A stretch of DNA of 64,000 nucleotides from Turnera subulata (lineage: Eukaryota; Streptophyta; Magnoliopsida; Malpighiales; Passifloraceae): positions 105,625 through 169,624 of the forward strand of contig JAKUCV010002183.1 of NCBI GenBank assembly GCA_028386065.3. Direction: 5' to 3'. Shown piece by piece: positions 41,741 to 53,506 of the stretch. A program made the translations under genes and the position numbers. Each line of letters starts with the position of its first letter. The stretch's first letter is position 1. The notes beneath the pieces were generated by a model. It searched no databases and was not told the DNA's origin. It was given only the letters and a program-made list of their open reading frames with translations.

Positions 41741-42784
41741 TCCTTTATACTTCTTATTGTCGTCGTTGCTGTTCCGCTATGTATACGTCAATCTTCGTTG
41801 TGGAAGATGGTCGTATCTGAGATTGCAACTACCAACTTGGCTCCCAGCTGAAATTCAGCGTCAGAGGAAGAAGAAATTCCATTCTTGGGTTAAGAGAGGT
41901 ACCTATCTATTGAAACCACTAAAATTCCTGATTTCTTCAACTAATTTTCATCTCATAGCAAACCACTTTTTTTCTGATATGAATAGCAAATCATTTATTA
42001 ATGTAGTTTATCTTTCGTTGATTCAATTTTTGGGTTATCTCGATGGAATATCAAATGTACACATTTTAGCAAGGTTCTCTCTCAATCCCTCAAGAATCAT
42101 AGAAGCTGGTCAGCGGCTATTTATATACCCAATATAAATCTTTTATAAACTTTATCGCCTGGATTACTGATTTTGTTGTTTTTTTCATCAGATTGGTTAG
42201 TTCTGTTTGAAGCATTTCCGCTTCTGTTGGGATTATGCTGCGATGGTTACTGTCCAAACTACTTCTAATTATAACAAAAATTAATGAATACTATTTTGGT
42301 CACACATTGTTTTTTTTTTTTTTAAGATGGCTTTTCAACAATATTTCCTCTGGCATGGTGGAAGAGATGAGTATCCATGGTATATCGGCAAACATAATTC
42401 AATTCGCAGACGATACGTTGTTGATCGCTAAAGCAGAAGAGGAGTCCTTACTTAATCTCAAGAGAGTGTTGAGATGCTTTGAATTATCGTTCGGGCTCAG
42501 CATTAATTTTTTCAAAAGTGGTTTGATTGGCATTAATATAGAAAAGCCAATAACTCAACACTTGGCTGACTTATTATTCTGCAAGATGGAGAAATTGCCC
42601 TTCAAATACCTAGGGCTACCGCTTGGGGCAAATATGAAAAGAGCTGACAATTGGAAACCTGTGGTGGACAAATTTCAAAACAGGTTGAAGTCTTGGAAAG
42701 CAAGATTTTTATCCTTTGCAGGTCGAGTCTTAATCGTAAAAACCATCCTCTCTTCTCTTCCTCTCTACTATATGTCTTTATTTA

Positions 42785-43100
42785 TGTAGGATTTCAATGT
42801 ACATATACATATAATAGATAAGAACACTTATCTGTAAGTGAAGCGGAAGCGTTGTCAGGATCGGTAGCCACGGCTTGGATTACTGGTCGGTGGAGACCGT
42901 CACAGTATGTCGGATCGGCCTTCTAGTTTCCACGGTCTAAATCCCTAGTTTACAGTATGCAGGTTATTTGTGTTGTCTGTTGTACAAGTGTACTAGCCTC
43001 CCCTTTGTGGTGGATTATATATAGCGTAGTTGGGCCCCAATTGAGCCCCAGTTGGGCTTAAGTGAGCACCCCCTATGGGTGGACCCACTATTTTCCAACA
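42785..43100 (-). repeat. 3' LTR of the nested copia element
   Basis: Plus strand TGTAGGATTTCAATG to TTTTCCAACA, 316 bp. Confidence 0.9.
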
Positions 43101-46100
43101 TCTCCCACTCACCACATAATGGGAGTGCTCATAAACACAATCATGAGAAACAGATTCTCATCAGAAACTGCAAACATCCATACAGGGAAGTAGAACCGTG
43201 CGACCAGCATACAGTGAGAGCTAAATGCTATACATCTGTTAGGAATATATAGCCTCTCATCCAGAAGAAACCTGCAAGTAGATCAAAAAGTATGCAAGTA
43301 CCCTAGATCATAAATCACATTAGAAATCTGCCGAAGATCTCTCTTTTAAAGATACATTAATCAGTGTCCATGGTCCTTTGGCAACACACTAAGATAGCAA
43401 ACATTAAGCTGAATCTCAAGTATCTGATCGGAGTCCTGAGGGTACACAATCGAGCCACCATAAAGGCTCTGGGTCTCACACAACAGTAAGCGGAGATTGA
43501 ACTTATGTAAACCCGTTTGGTCGGCAAAACGCACACATGGTATGAAACATGTGCTACAACATTTTCTCCTTTCCCGTGGAGCGTATGTCTTTCCCATATG
43601 GAATGCTGTACAGATGATATCTAGACACCATATGTGTCCAAATCTGAGTTCCTCGATCTACACATCAACTTGAACTCACATCTGGCCCACTAATTAGACT
43701 TGGTGAACGTATTCCACCATTAAAAATGACCTTATGTCATTATATAGTCGACATTTATGATTTTAAGCCACAAGCTCTCAAATTATCCGTATGATAATTT
43801 TGCTTAAAATCTGTCTCATCTCCACTTATCACTAAGATAAGGAGGCGGTTACCCGTGTGAGAGGGCTAACCTCGTGTCTACTCGACATACTCTTAAACAA
43901 AATAAATGAAGAATGTACATAACATTCATCCATATGTATGTATGCAAATCAACTTATTTGATAGCATGAACATTAAACACAGGTTGTGAACTTTGGGAAA
44001 ATAATAAGTATAAACTGAAGTACTGAAGCCTACACAATTTTAATACCTAATGTGTTCCACAAACACATCCCAAGGTAAAGGCTTAAACAGTGCATCTGAT
44101 CACTTGTCTCTTATAGACAGATACTTCACATTCACAACCTTGCATACAACAATGCCATCTGCATAGTTGTATCGGATGTCTATTTATTTGGTGAAACTAA
44201 CCATTCATGGCAATGAAAATTGCAACCTCACTGTCATAGTTGACTAACACTAGATCAGTGTCCTATGCATTATCCATTATATAATCCAAGAACTTGTTCA
44301 ACCAAATAACTTTTATACTGCTGAAGTGAGAGCTACACATTTAGCATCAATCGCAAACAAGAATACACATGATCATTTCTTACTACTTTATGATATGGCG
44401 CCATCATTTAGGAAGAGCATATATCTAGATGTAGACTTTTCTACCATCTAGATCTTTTCCATGATCAAGGCTTGTATACTCAACCAAGAAGGACATCTCC
44501 TTACTTGGTGACAAAAAAATGTAATCAGCAGACTTCTTTAGACATCCCATGATCCTTTTTAACTGCTTGTAATGTGCTATGCCTCGGTCGGATTGACATC
44601 TATCTGTTAAGCCATTTTCTTAACCAATATCTAGTTTATCATACACCACAGTGTACAACAAACTTCCGACTGTGCTCCGTTATGGAACTTGGCTTATTTA
44701 TCACTCTCATCAGGAGTCTTAGGACACATGATTTCTCAAAGTATGGCATTTACTGATAGGAGTTTAGATATGGTTACTTTGATGCATATTGTATTATTCC
44801 AAATCTTTATTAGTGTAATTCTCTAACGAGAAATACAATAATTTCTTTAAATAATATCTTGAAATCTTAATTTCAAGATTATATGCAAATCTTTATCCAT
44901 ATCATCCATCTCAGTTGAGGTGACAACTAGGTTCTTTACCTTGTTGATTAAACTCCATATCATTTCTAGCTATAAGTATGTCACATACATATTATATGTA
45001 AATTACAAACTTCCTTGGTACATGCCTTGAGGATTAGAAGACCAATATAGACTCCAAAGTCTACAAACTATGTGTTCGTGGTCCTCTTCAATGAAATAGA
45101 ATCTGTTTCATTCTATCTCCATTGAGAAAGGCATTATTACATCCTTTTGACGTAATCCAAGATTTAAGTTTGAAATAATAGCTAGAAACATCCATACATA
45201 GGTAAAACTCACAGAAATCGAGATTGACTCTTGTAATCTATCTCTTTTTGTGATGTATTTTTTTTACCTATTAGTTGAGTCTCAAATTTCTCAACTATGC
45301 CACCAGCCTTAAGTTTACTTTTGAAAACACATATGTTCCCAATAGCATTATGTCCTTCAATGAGATCAACTAGTTCTTAAACTTTATTGACTCTCATTGA
45401 CTCCTTTTCTTCAAGTGCCTTTGTCCAAATCCTTAGAAGGATTTTGAGGAAGCCTCTTATAGGCTCATCTTGTAGGAATATCATAAAAGACCCATTATCT
45501 TTGATGTCAAATCATCAACGAAAATCTTTTATGAGAATCACACTTAATTGTGATTCAGGTATGTTGTTCCCATTTGGATCAACATGGCTCCCACTCGGAT
45601 TAAAATGCTAATCTCGCTCCCACTTAGAACAAGATCTATCTTTATCGCTCCCACTTGGAACAACAAGATTACTTTTATTCGGACTTGATGATGAGGAAGT
45701 TTATTGATGAGAAACTAATTCATCATCTGTAAAAAAACCTCCCACTCGAATAAAGTAATCCTTGCACGTCTTAATCCTATTCCTCAAATAAAGATAGGCC
45801 TTAACCTACCTCAACCTTCTTAAGAAACTCATTCACTAAGAATGTGACATCTGTTGGTTTAAACTCAGTTACGCTCCCACTGTTTTGCTGGCTTATAAAC
45901 ATATAACCCTTAAGGTTAGTGAGTATCTCATAAGACACTTGTCTTCATCTGAAGGCACATCTTGCCAGAGAGAAATAATGTGTATAAACAGCACAACTTC
46001 CAAGGTTACTAAAACACTTGGTGGGTAGCAGTCTAGTCTACAACACATGCAGAGTAGTTGTAACTGACTATATAGGCATATTGTTAAGTATATAGGCAGC

Positions 46101-48220
46101 AACCAATTAAATATTACCCAAGTGGCAATAAGGTTTGCGCCCTCGTTTACTTAACCGTTACAGAAGCATTCCATCATGTCACTCTATAACACATTTTGTC
46201 ATAGATTGTTAGGAATAGTCAATCAATGCACTATATCCTTTCATCACATGCCCAACTGATTGGATCGACAAAACGATCACAATTAACGTGAAGATCTTGT
46301 ATCTTCATATCTAGTTAATTTTCTATTAAGCTCATATAGCTTTAGAAACAACTTAATGCCTCAGAAAAAATTAGAACATTAAATAGATATAATTGGGCAT
46401 AATGAATAAAATGATGAATTACATGCTTTTGCCTTGTCCAAATGTGAATGGACCCGCAGATGTCCAGGTGGACAAGTAACAATGAAGAGTTGGCTTCAAT
46501 CACTTGACCGGATGGTCAATAATCAGCTAGATAACCCTCACAAGCAGACAATTCTACTTGTATAATGCTAGGAAGCAAACATTATTTGCTAACCTTGGCA
46601 TTCCCTGTTCGTCCATATGACCAAATCTAGCATTATTCCATAATAAGACTAAAGCCATATAAAATTGAACCATGATCAATTTTATAATTTTTCATGAAAG
46701 TTTGTATGTTTACTAAAACCAAGACATGTCAGAAAAGACATCTATCATGTAAGATCTTATCTCATATGTTACATAAGACTAACTTGTATGATATGAGTAT
46801 TTAAGCAACACCTTATTGTTGCTACTTACATGTCAAAACGTTTAATCTCCATGTGAGACTTAACGTTGATCAGGTATTACATGTCTATACAATATAATGT
46901 GTGGCTACTGAGTCTATGATTCACTAAGAATTATATTCAGTTACACACAAAATAAACTGTTGCAAACACAAAGTTTGCTAATCTCATGCAAAGTAAAGTA
47001 CCAATTCGTACTATCCAATTTAATCATTGGAAAATGACCCTTTTTGTGCATCATTGCAACACTTTTGTTACAATAGTACTTTGCATTGTATAGTTTGCCG
47101 CACTGATCTGTCTTCAACTTTCATAACTACATTGATGATCACGAGAGCACTTTTGCTCTACCAGCACATATTGGAATACTAAATTCCATATTTTATGATT
47201 ATCGCCATTTATGCGGCAATACATTTGAAGCAGTAATTATATTTAACAAATAAAATATACAAAAGGATCACACTTAAGGTATAATGTTCAACATACATAC
47301 ATGTATAATGCTAAGCTTCGATTGGCTAAGTTAATAATCACATGCATAACCCGGAGTCGAAAGTTCACTATGTTCCCAGTCATCGTCCTAAAGTTGGATG
47401 CATAATGAAAATTAATTTAACCAATAACACAGCCAAGCATTAATTATGCTCCAGACAACATATTTGTCAAGCACAATTTTATAATCTCATGTGGATTATA
47501 TGCTGAACAACCCAACAATGTTAAACTAATTAACATGTGATGCTAAACTAAATAGCATCTAGTTTATAATGTTAATCCAATTAACATTAAAGCAGGTAAT
47601 CGTATATTACTCATGCTTGAACCGTTGGATAAATATTTCTCGTGCCAAATTCACAAAGAAAATGGTCTAGAAATATTCGGATTGTATTTTATTGGTGAAG
47701 AAACATAAATACAAAATTTATGTGAAAAGAATTAGTCCATATGACTAATTTCTTTAACTGGATCTATTAAGAAAAATATTGGAACCCTTCATAATTTTAT
47801 TCTAAGCCGTATGCCATAGAATAAAATTTAATTATACCATATGTCTAACATGGACAAATTTTACTAAGATCATGAGATATAAAAATAAAACTTATTTAGA
47901 CCGTGTGTCTAAAAATTTATTTTTATTGACCATCTTTTCTAAAAAATATAATAATACTAGACTTTTGTCTTGATTAATTTTATTTTATTTAGGCCAAAAG
48001 CCCATAAAAATAAAACTTACTTAGACCGTATGTCTAAGATAGACAATTTAATTTTATTCAAGTCATAAACCCAAAATAAAATTAATTTTTAGACCATATG
48101 TCTAAAAAAATGTCCATCATTATTATATTTTCTTTGACCATATGTCAATAGAAGAAATTTAATTTTAGACTATATGTCTAAAAGGACCGTCTCTTTCTAA
48201 AAATAATATTAGACTTGTAG

Positions 48221-48524
48221 GTAGGATTTCAATGTACATATACATATAATAGATAAGAACACTTATCTGTAAGTGAAGCGGAAGCGTTGTCAGGATTGGT
48301 AGCCACGGCTTGGATTACTGGTCGGTGGAGACCGTCACAGTATGTCGGATCGGCCTCCTAGTTTCCACGGTCTAAATCCCTAATTTCCAGTATGCAGGTT
48401 ATTTGTGTTGTCTGTTGTACAAGTGTACTAGCCTCCCCTTTGTGGTGGCTTATATATAGCATAGTTGGACCCCAATTGGGCTTAAGTGAACACCCCTTAT
48501 GGATGGACCCACTATTTTCCAACA
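48221..48524 (-). repeat. 5' LTR of the nested copia element
   Basis: Plus strand GTAGGATTTCAATG to TTTTCCAACA, about 304 bp; the outermost T seems mutated. Confidence 0.88.
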
Positions 48525-49988
48525 ATTTAGACTCCGTGTTGCCGTCAATAAGAAGCTAACACAAATCCAGAGGAGATTCTTATGGAGTGGATGTGCAGAT
48601 AAGGGCAAAATTTGTTGGGTGGCTTTGGAATAAAGTAGCTCGGCCCAAAGACTGCGGAGGAGTGGGCATTGAATCGTTGATCATAAAAATAATAGTTTGT
48701 GTTTTAAGCGGTACTGGAGATATCTACAGGATAAGGAATCAGATTGGGTATTGTCAAAAAAAAAAAGGAATCAGATTGGGCAAGGCTTATCAAGTCTAAG
48801 TGCGAAGCAACCAGAGACAGCCTTGAACCAATTTTTAATCCTAGTCGCATGTCTTGCTTGTGGAGAAATATACTCAAATGTTCAAACGACCACAAACCTC
48901 CCAGCTGTTCCCTCATAGAAAATGTGAAGATTAAAATTGGTTCTGGTGAGAAAATTTCCTTTTGGCATGACAAATGGTCTCCTATGGGCGCCTTGAAAGA
49001 AAAATATCAGAGACTGTTCTCCATTTCAACACATCCAGATGCTTGTCTTGCCTTCTTCATTCCATTTTTCCCGATATTTAACGCTGCCGAACTCTGGAGA
49101 AGGAGTCTATTCAGTTGGGAGGTGGAATTTTGCAGACAAATTGATGCTGAACTCGTTAAAATAGAGCTGCAACCGAGGGAGAAGGATAGATGGGTTTGGT
49201 GCAGTGATCAGAACTCAGAGTTTAGTGTCAAAGCTGGCTCCTTATTCACAGTTATATCCACCATCCCTTTCTGCAGGCCTCCAAATGTGTGGCTTAACTT
49301 GGGACCACCAAAGATCGAATGCCTTATGTGGCAGGTTCTAAATAACGGGATTGCAGTCAGGGAAAACCTACTTAGAAGGGGTATCCTAAGAAATGATCAA
49401 GCAGTGTGCCCGTTGTGCTCTTCAGATTTGGAAACCAATTCACATCTCTTCCGCCACTGTAATTTTTCGTGGGCATTCTGGTAGCGTGTATGTGATTTGT
49501 GGGGCGTAGTCTGGATCGTGCCACGAAATATCCAGGATTGGTTGCTTCAATGGCCATGGAATGAAGAATCTTTGACAAGAAGGGCAAGTTGGATGCTCCT
49601 TGGCTTGGCTGTAGTATGGACATTACGGACAACAAGAAACAAACTGGTATTCAATGGCCAATTAATACAGTGGGATGGCTTGTTTGATATAACAGTGGCC
49701 CGTGTTTCGTGGTGGCTCAAAGCATTGCAACCAGAATTTCCATACAATCATTGCAACATGTTGGCCTCAGTTGACGTCTTAAAACAATGGAAAGGGGTCG
49801 TCAGGAAATTTGATTAAGGTCCATATGTTCAAATGCAATTCCTTTCTTTTTCTCTAGAGCTTTCATATTTGTATTCTAAATGAACGCTTTTTAGAGGCAT
49901 GGTCAATTGTCATTGTCTCAATGACTATTTTTTGTACTATACTTTCTACCATCTGTGAATAAAGAAATCGATTAGCATAAAAAAAAAA

Positions 49989-51188
49989 ACAATATACTTT
50001 TATTTATTTATAAGGCTAATCGATCTTGAATTGATGTAATAAGTTAGGCTTCAACCCTTAATTAAGCCTGGGGTTGTGATAACCAATAATGAGAGATCAT
50101 GGAGACTCCCCTCAATCTCTGCTATGTGCCCGGACTTTCAATGTCAACCGCCCAGCGAGACATTGTCATGATGCTGCTCTTTCAGGGTCTTATATATACC
50201 ATTCAAAAGAGCATGAGGAGGTCTTGAGGCTCTAACTCTAGAGTGGAGATTAAAGGGCTACCTCAGCAAGTGTGGTGTTTTAATTTTTTTTTGTTAATGC
50301 TGAGGCTTGGGCGGTGAAACCTACCTTCAATAATATAGGCGACCAGATCTTTATTTATAATTCTATATATAAATTACACGCAAAATATCAACCCAGCAAA
50401 TACAAAACTCCATTGCTTGCTGATGTCGCAATACGCAGGTGGTCTGTTCTTTTAGGCAAGTGTTAGCGTCGGGAGTAGCCTGAAATCAGGGAAAAATCAA
50501 GCAAGGGCATAAGTGAGATCCATACTTATGGACATAAATCTGGAGCCTCCAACTCACTCCACATGGGGGTAGCACCCACGGGCCAAACTATGTCCCTAGT
50601 CCATATCGATCACAGCCATGTCGCTACTCGACTTGTTGATGGGTCCATGTACCTAAGGCTTTAAAACGTTTTGGGTTACTATAAGAGTAAAAACTTGTCT
50701 TAAGAAGTGTGGGTGTTGCTCTCATGAGCTGCAATTCAATAAAAGTCGGTGTTGCTCTCATGAGCTAAAAGATTCTTTCTCGTGGGATTCTAATTGTTTT
50801 TGATTGGTTTGTTTGTATTCCGTGGTGTTGTCGGAATGGAATTGCTCTAGTAATTTCTAGGCCAGGTTTCTAGGGCTTCAAGAGGCAAAAGTTGTGTGGC
50901 TGTAGGCAATAATTTTTGTCTTTCACCTTCAAAACAGATGAAAGAGAGGCAGAGTAAATAATACTAATCCGATTTTTTTTTTTTTAAGAAAAATACAAAT
51001 CCGAATCGTCAAGGAAATATTTTTTTTTTTAGAATCGTTTAATAAGCACAACCAAAACCGCCTTAGCACCTACATAACCCTAACGTTGATATAGTAGTAG
51101 TACAATATCCCAAATTCATACACCTCTACCAAGCCAGAACACACAAGCGACGTTATTAAACTATCTATCTTCACCCTGCTTGCCGAAC
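49989..51188 (+). other. Upstream region of the third F-box gene
   Basis: 49989-50760 holds no recognised gene. A 19-bp direct repeat GGTGTTGCTCTCATGAGCT occurs at about 50711 and 50748. From about 50765 (AGATTCTTTCTCGTGGGATTCTAATTG) the sequence matches 25632-25762, upstream of the second F-box copy. From about 51075 it matches the leader of the first and fourth copies (CTAACGTTGATATAGTAGTAG). Confidence 0.6.
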
Positions 51189-52346
51189 ATGACATATGAA
51201 GACTACTTGCCGGAGGAGTTGATTCTGGACATCTTGTGGAGGTTGCCGCTGAAGTCTGCTGTGCGATTTAGATGTGTCTCCACGTCTTGGTGTACTCACC
51301 TCTCAGACCCACAAATTATTTACAAGAATTTTCTTTTGCGTCGCAACATTAATGACAAGCAGTATCCGTATATTATGGTGAAACGCTGGGACGTCACAAC
51401 CAAGGATTACGTGTACTCGTTGGTGTCTCAATCGACTCTCGAGGTCGTATCCGAGACCAAACAAGTGCCGAACCCTATTGGCCTCGATTATGTCACCAAC
51501 ACCGACGAAGTCTTCAGCTCCGCGCTCTTCACCGGGGGATGTCGTGATGGTTTAATTTGTCTGAGTTTGGAGGACTATCTCTGTCAAGGAATTGTACTAT
51601 GGAATCCTGCAACCACCGAGACAAAAGTTGTAACAGTACTTGAAGAAATAGATATCGAAGATGAGGAGGCAGAGGTGCTGCTCGACCCGACGCTGCGTGT
51701 TGGTTTTGGTTTTGACACTAAAACAAGTGACTACAAGATTGTTAGGATTTTGATCAACGAAGAATGCTGTCTCGAAGCTCAGGTCTGCAGCCTGAAGAGT
51801 GGTTCCTGGAGGAGAATAACTAATCTACCAGTTAACTATATTAGGCATCATCATCTGTCTTGTCCCGAGACCGAGACCAGATTCTATTCTCTGGCATCTG
51901 ACGAGGATTGTGGGTTAATAATGTTATCATTCGATGTGAGCACCGAACAGTTCAACAAAGTGGCTATGCCTGACGATATTGACAGCAGGAGCAATGGATA
52001 CTGGCCAGCATGTTTTATGTTGAATGACAAGTACGTTGCCTTGGTCGTTTATAATCCTGAAGAAGAAATAGGCCGCAAGTCCTTCGACGTATGGGTTCTA
52101 TTGGAAGATGGTGTGGAGGAGTCGTGGACTAAATTGTTCACCATTACAGGGCTTCCTAGAGCGGAAGTTCCTCTTGGTTTCAGAAATAATGGAGACTTAT
52201 TCTTCGGAACATGCAGTGGGCATCTGCTTGCATACGATCTAATTACACGAGAATTTAAGCAACTTGATCAAGTATTTGGCCGACCAGATGAAAAAAGCTT
52301 CCAGATTTTACCTTACAGCATTTCTCATTGTAAGCTTACTCAATAA
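51189..52346 (+). CDS. F-box protein with F-box-associated (FBA) domain, intact
   Basis: Single-exon frame of 385 residues beginning at the ATG in GAACATGACA; the in-frame TTG nine bases earlier is ignored. F-box at residues 6-50 (YLPEELILDILWRLPLKSA), then FBA motifs GGCRDGLICLSLED, LWNPATTETKVV, LRVGFGFDTKTSDYKIVRIL and AQVCSLKSGSWRRI. The acidic loop before LRVGFGFD is longer than in the paralogue at 11681 (EEIDIEDEEAEVLLDP), while the DSRS coding repeat is reduced to one unit (DDIDSRSNGYW). It ends HCKLTQ like the other copies. Predicted substrate adaptor of an SCF E3 ligase; target unknown. No lesion seen, so it may be expressed. Confidence 0.9.
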   Translation: MTYEDYLPEELILDILWRLPLKSAVRFRCVSTSWCTHLSDPQIIYKNFLLRRNINDKQYPYIMVKRWDVTTKDYVYSLVSQSTLEVVSETKQVPNPIGLDYVTNTDEVFSSALFTGGCRDGLICLSLEDYLCQGIVLWNPATTETKVVTVLEEIDIEDEEAEVLLDPTLRVGFGFDTKTSDYKIVRILINEECCLEAQVCSLKSGSWRRITNLPVNYIRHHHLSCPETETRFYSLASDEDCGLIMLSFDVSTEQFNKVAMPDDIDSRSNGYWPACFMLNDKYVALVVYNPEEEIGRKSFDVWVLLEDGVEESWTKLFTITGLPRAEVPLGFRNNGDLFFGTCSGHLLAYDLITREFKQLDQVFGRPDEKSFQILPYSISHCKLTQ

Positions 52347-52777
52347 TGAATGAAGACATCTATATATAATTGGGCTACATGTGCCTACGTAATTAAGGGA
52401 GAGAGACATGACCATCTCATGCTAAGATGAAATTAGGTTTGATCTCCGAGTCAAGGTAATGGTAGTTTATCATAGCAGTAGTGATGAAGTCATACAAAGG
52501 CGGTTGTTCTAGGCCAATATTCGTCTCAAAATATATGCTTTAATTAAATTTTTTCTTCGGCTGCTATATATATTGCTCATGTATGCTTTTTCTTGCACTA
52601 GATAAGACTCTTTTTTTTTTTTTCCCTCTTAATACAGAAAATTTGAGCATTAATTGTCTATATTATATTCGCATGCAACCAATGTACCTACATATATAGA
52701 TTTTTTAGCACGAGCCCTATGTACCTTCGGCGCTGTAAAAAATCTATTAGCATGTCTCTGTATAAAAACGTGTACGT
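52347..52777. repeat. Shared 3' flank of F-box genes, copy C
   Basis: Matches 12881-13087 and 26989-27360. It ends where a small LINE piece begins with a T-run at 52778. Confidence 0.8.
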
Positions 52778-53129
52778 TTTTTTTTGAGGGTCAAAGAGAT
52801 CTTTGTATTCATTCACTAATAGTGCGAGAAGCATCGCCATTCACCAAACCCACAAGTGCAGGTGGTGCGTGCAACCAGAACAAGTGCGAATTAACAGCAG
52901 TAGCAAGTCTACTAGTAGCATCTGCTACTTTATTACATGAACGGGGAATATAAATAGCACTAAAGTCTGAAAAAGAAGAAGTAAACTGGAAAATATCCTG
53001 TAGCAGAAAACCGAAAGAAGTGGGACGTGTAAGTCCCTGGTTGATAGCCTGAATCAGCGTGATGTTGTCGGATTCCAGGATAAGCTTCTGAATCTGCAAG
53101 TCAGGGAAAGCCCCATCCGAACAGCCAGT
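52778..53129 (-). mobile_element. 5'-truncated LINE fragment (RNase H domain)
   Basis: Minus strand: GEALAVRMGLSL, then after a frameshift LILESDNITLIQAINQG, FSAIYIPRSCNKVADATSRL, as in LINE RNase H domains, ending in a poly-A run (plus-strand T-run at 52778). Confidence 0.8.
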
Positions 53130-53312
53130 GCTTCACCATTTGAACAAAGAAAACAGCAAAAAAAAAAAAAAACAGAGAGAACCCAACAGAAGAGTAAGAG
53201 TAATACCTTGAAGTCTTTATCTTGTGCTACGAGATTGAGAGAGGATGTTGAGTTTCAGCTTTGAGCTTCCTCCTCTGTTGGCTTAGAGAAAACAACAGTG
53301 AGGATCTTCATT
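53130..53312 (-). pseudogene. Remnant of the BED gene's first exon and promoter
   Basis: Closely matches 29420-29592 (AACCCAACAGAAGAGTAAGAG, TTGAAGTCTTTATCTTGTGC, CTCCTCTGTTGGCTTAGAG). The BED coding exon is absent, replaced on its side by the LINE fragment at 52778. Confidence 0.7.
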
Positions 53313-53506
53313 AAGTAGTGCCCCTTTGATAAGATAACGCAGCGGGAATGTAGAGGGGAAAAAACGCAAACAAGCAAAGATTAGAATTTGGAGCGGGAAC
53401 ATAATTTTTAGATGGAGGAAAATGAAAAACACTGAAAGCTAAAAGAAAGAAACTGCTGTGCAATCGGTTTTTCCGAATTTGGAAACAGAACCGAAGAAGT
53501 GTTAGG
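53313..53506. repeat. Upstream block of the F-box unit, copy C, left part
   Basis: Matches 7328-7520 closely, including AGTAGTGCCCCTTTGATAAG. Interrupted by the LINE at 53507; continues at 57899. Confidence 0.85.

Larger units (their letters stand above)
42785..48524 (-). mobile_element. Ty1/copia element nested in the LINE, 5.7 kb
   Basis: LTRs 42785-43100 and about 48221-48524 share almost the whole sequence; the left has an extra GAGCCCCAGTT stretch. The 5-bp duplication ATTTA flanks the element (42780-42784, 48525-48529), and the LINE frame resumes after it. TCTCCCACTCACC next to the left LTR is the inverse of a polypurine tract, giving minus orientation. The interior is AT-rich and riddled with stops; RNase H-like remnants such as CSDALFKPLPWDVFVEHI can be read near 44060-44100. 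No canonical primer-binding site was found beside the right LTR. Coding domains elsewhere are not readable. Confidence 0.88.
42350..49815 (+). pseudogene. LINE ORF2 C-terminal half, interrupted
   Basis: First part: RT motif IIQFADDTLLIAKAEEES, then VLRCFELSFGLSINFFKS, YLGLPLGANMKRADNWKPVV and LPLYYMSLF, up to the copia element. Second part: VNKKLTQIQRRFLWSGCADK, KICWVALE, then zf-RVT-type sequence (GSGEKISFWHDKWSP, WLNLGPPKIECLMWQVLNNG, CPLCSSDLETNSHLFRHC) and a tail to about 49815. Frames shift in several places between 48600 and 48760. Closely related in motif order to the LINE at 59742-63478. Confidence 0.85.
42326..49988 (+). mobile_element. 5'-truncated L1-type LINE, split by a copia element
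   Basis: Coding parts lie at 42350-42784 and 48530-49815. A poly-A tail follows GATTAGCAT at 49978-49988. The 5' end begins in mid-RT after a T-run (42309-42325). The copia insertion carries the ATTTA duplication. Confidence 0.88.

Noticed and set aside
41740..42137. Open continuation of the DUF295 frame to 243 codons
   Set aside because: DUF295 similarity stops near 41740; the rest is Leu/Phe-rich with no family match, so it is not included as coding.
43100..48220. A gene between the LTRs of the nested copia element
   Set aside because: All frames are short and broken; only faint pol remnants are seen.
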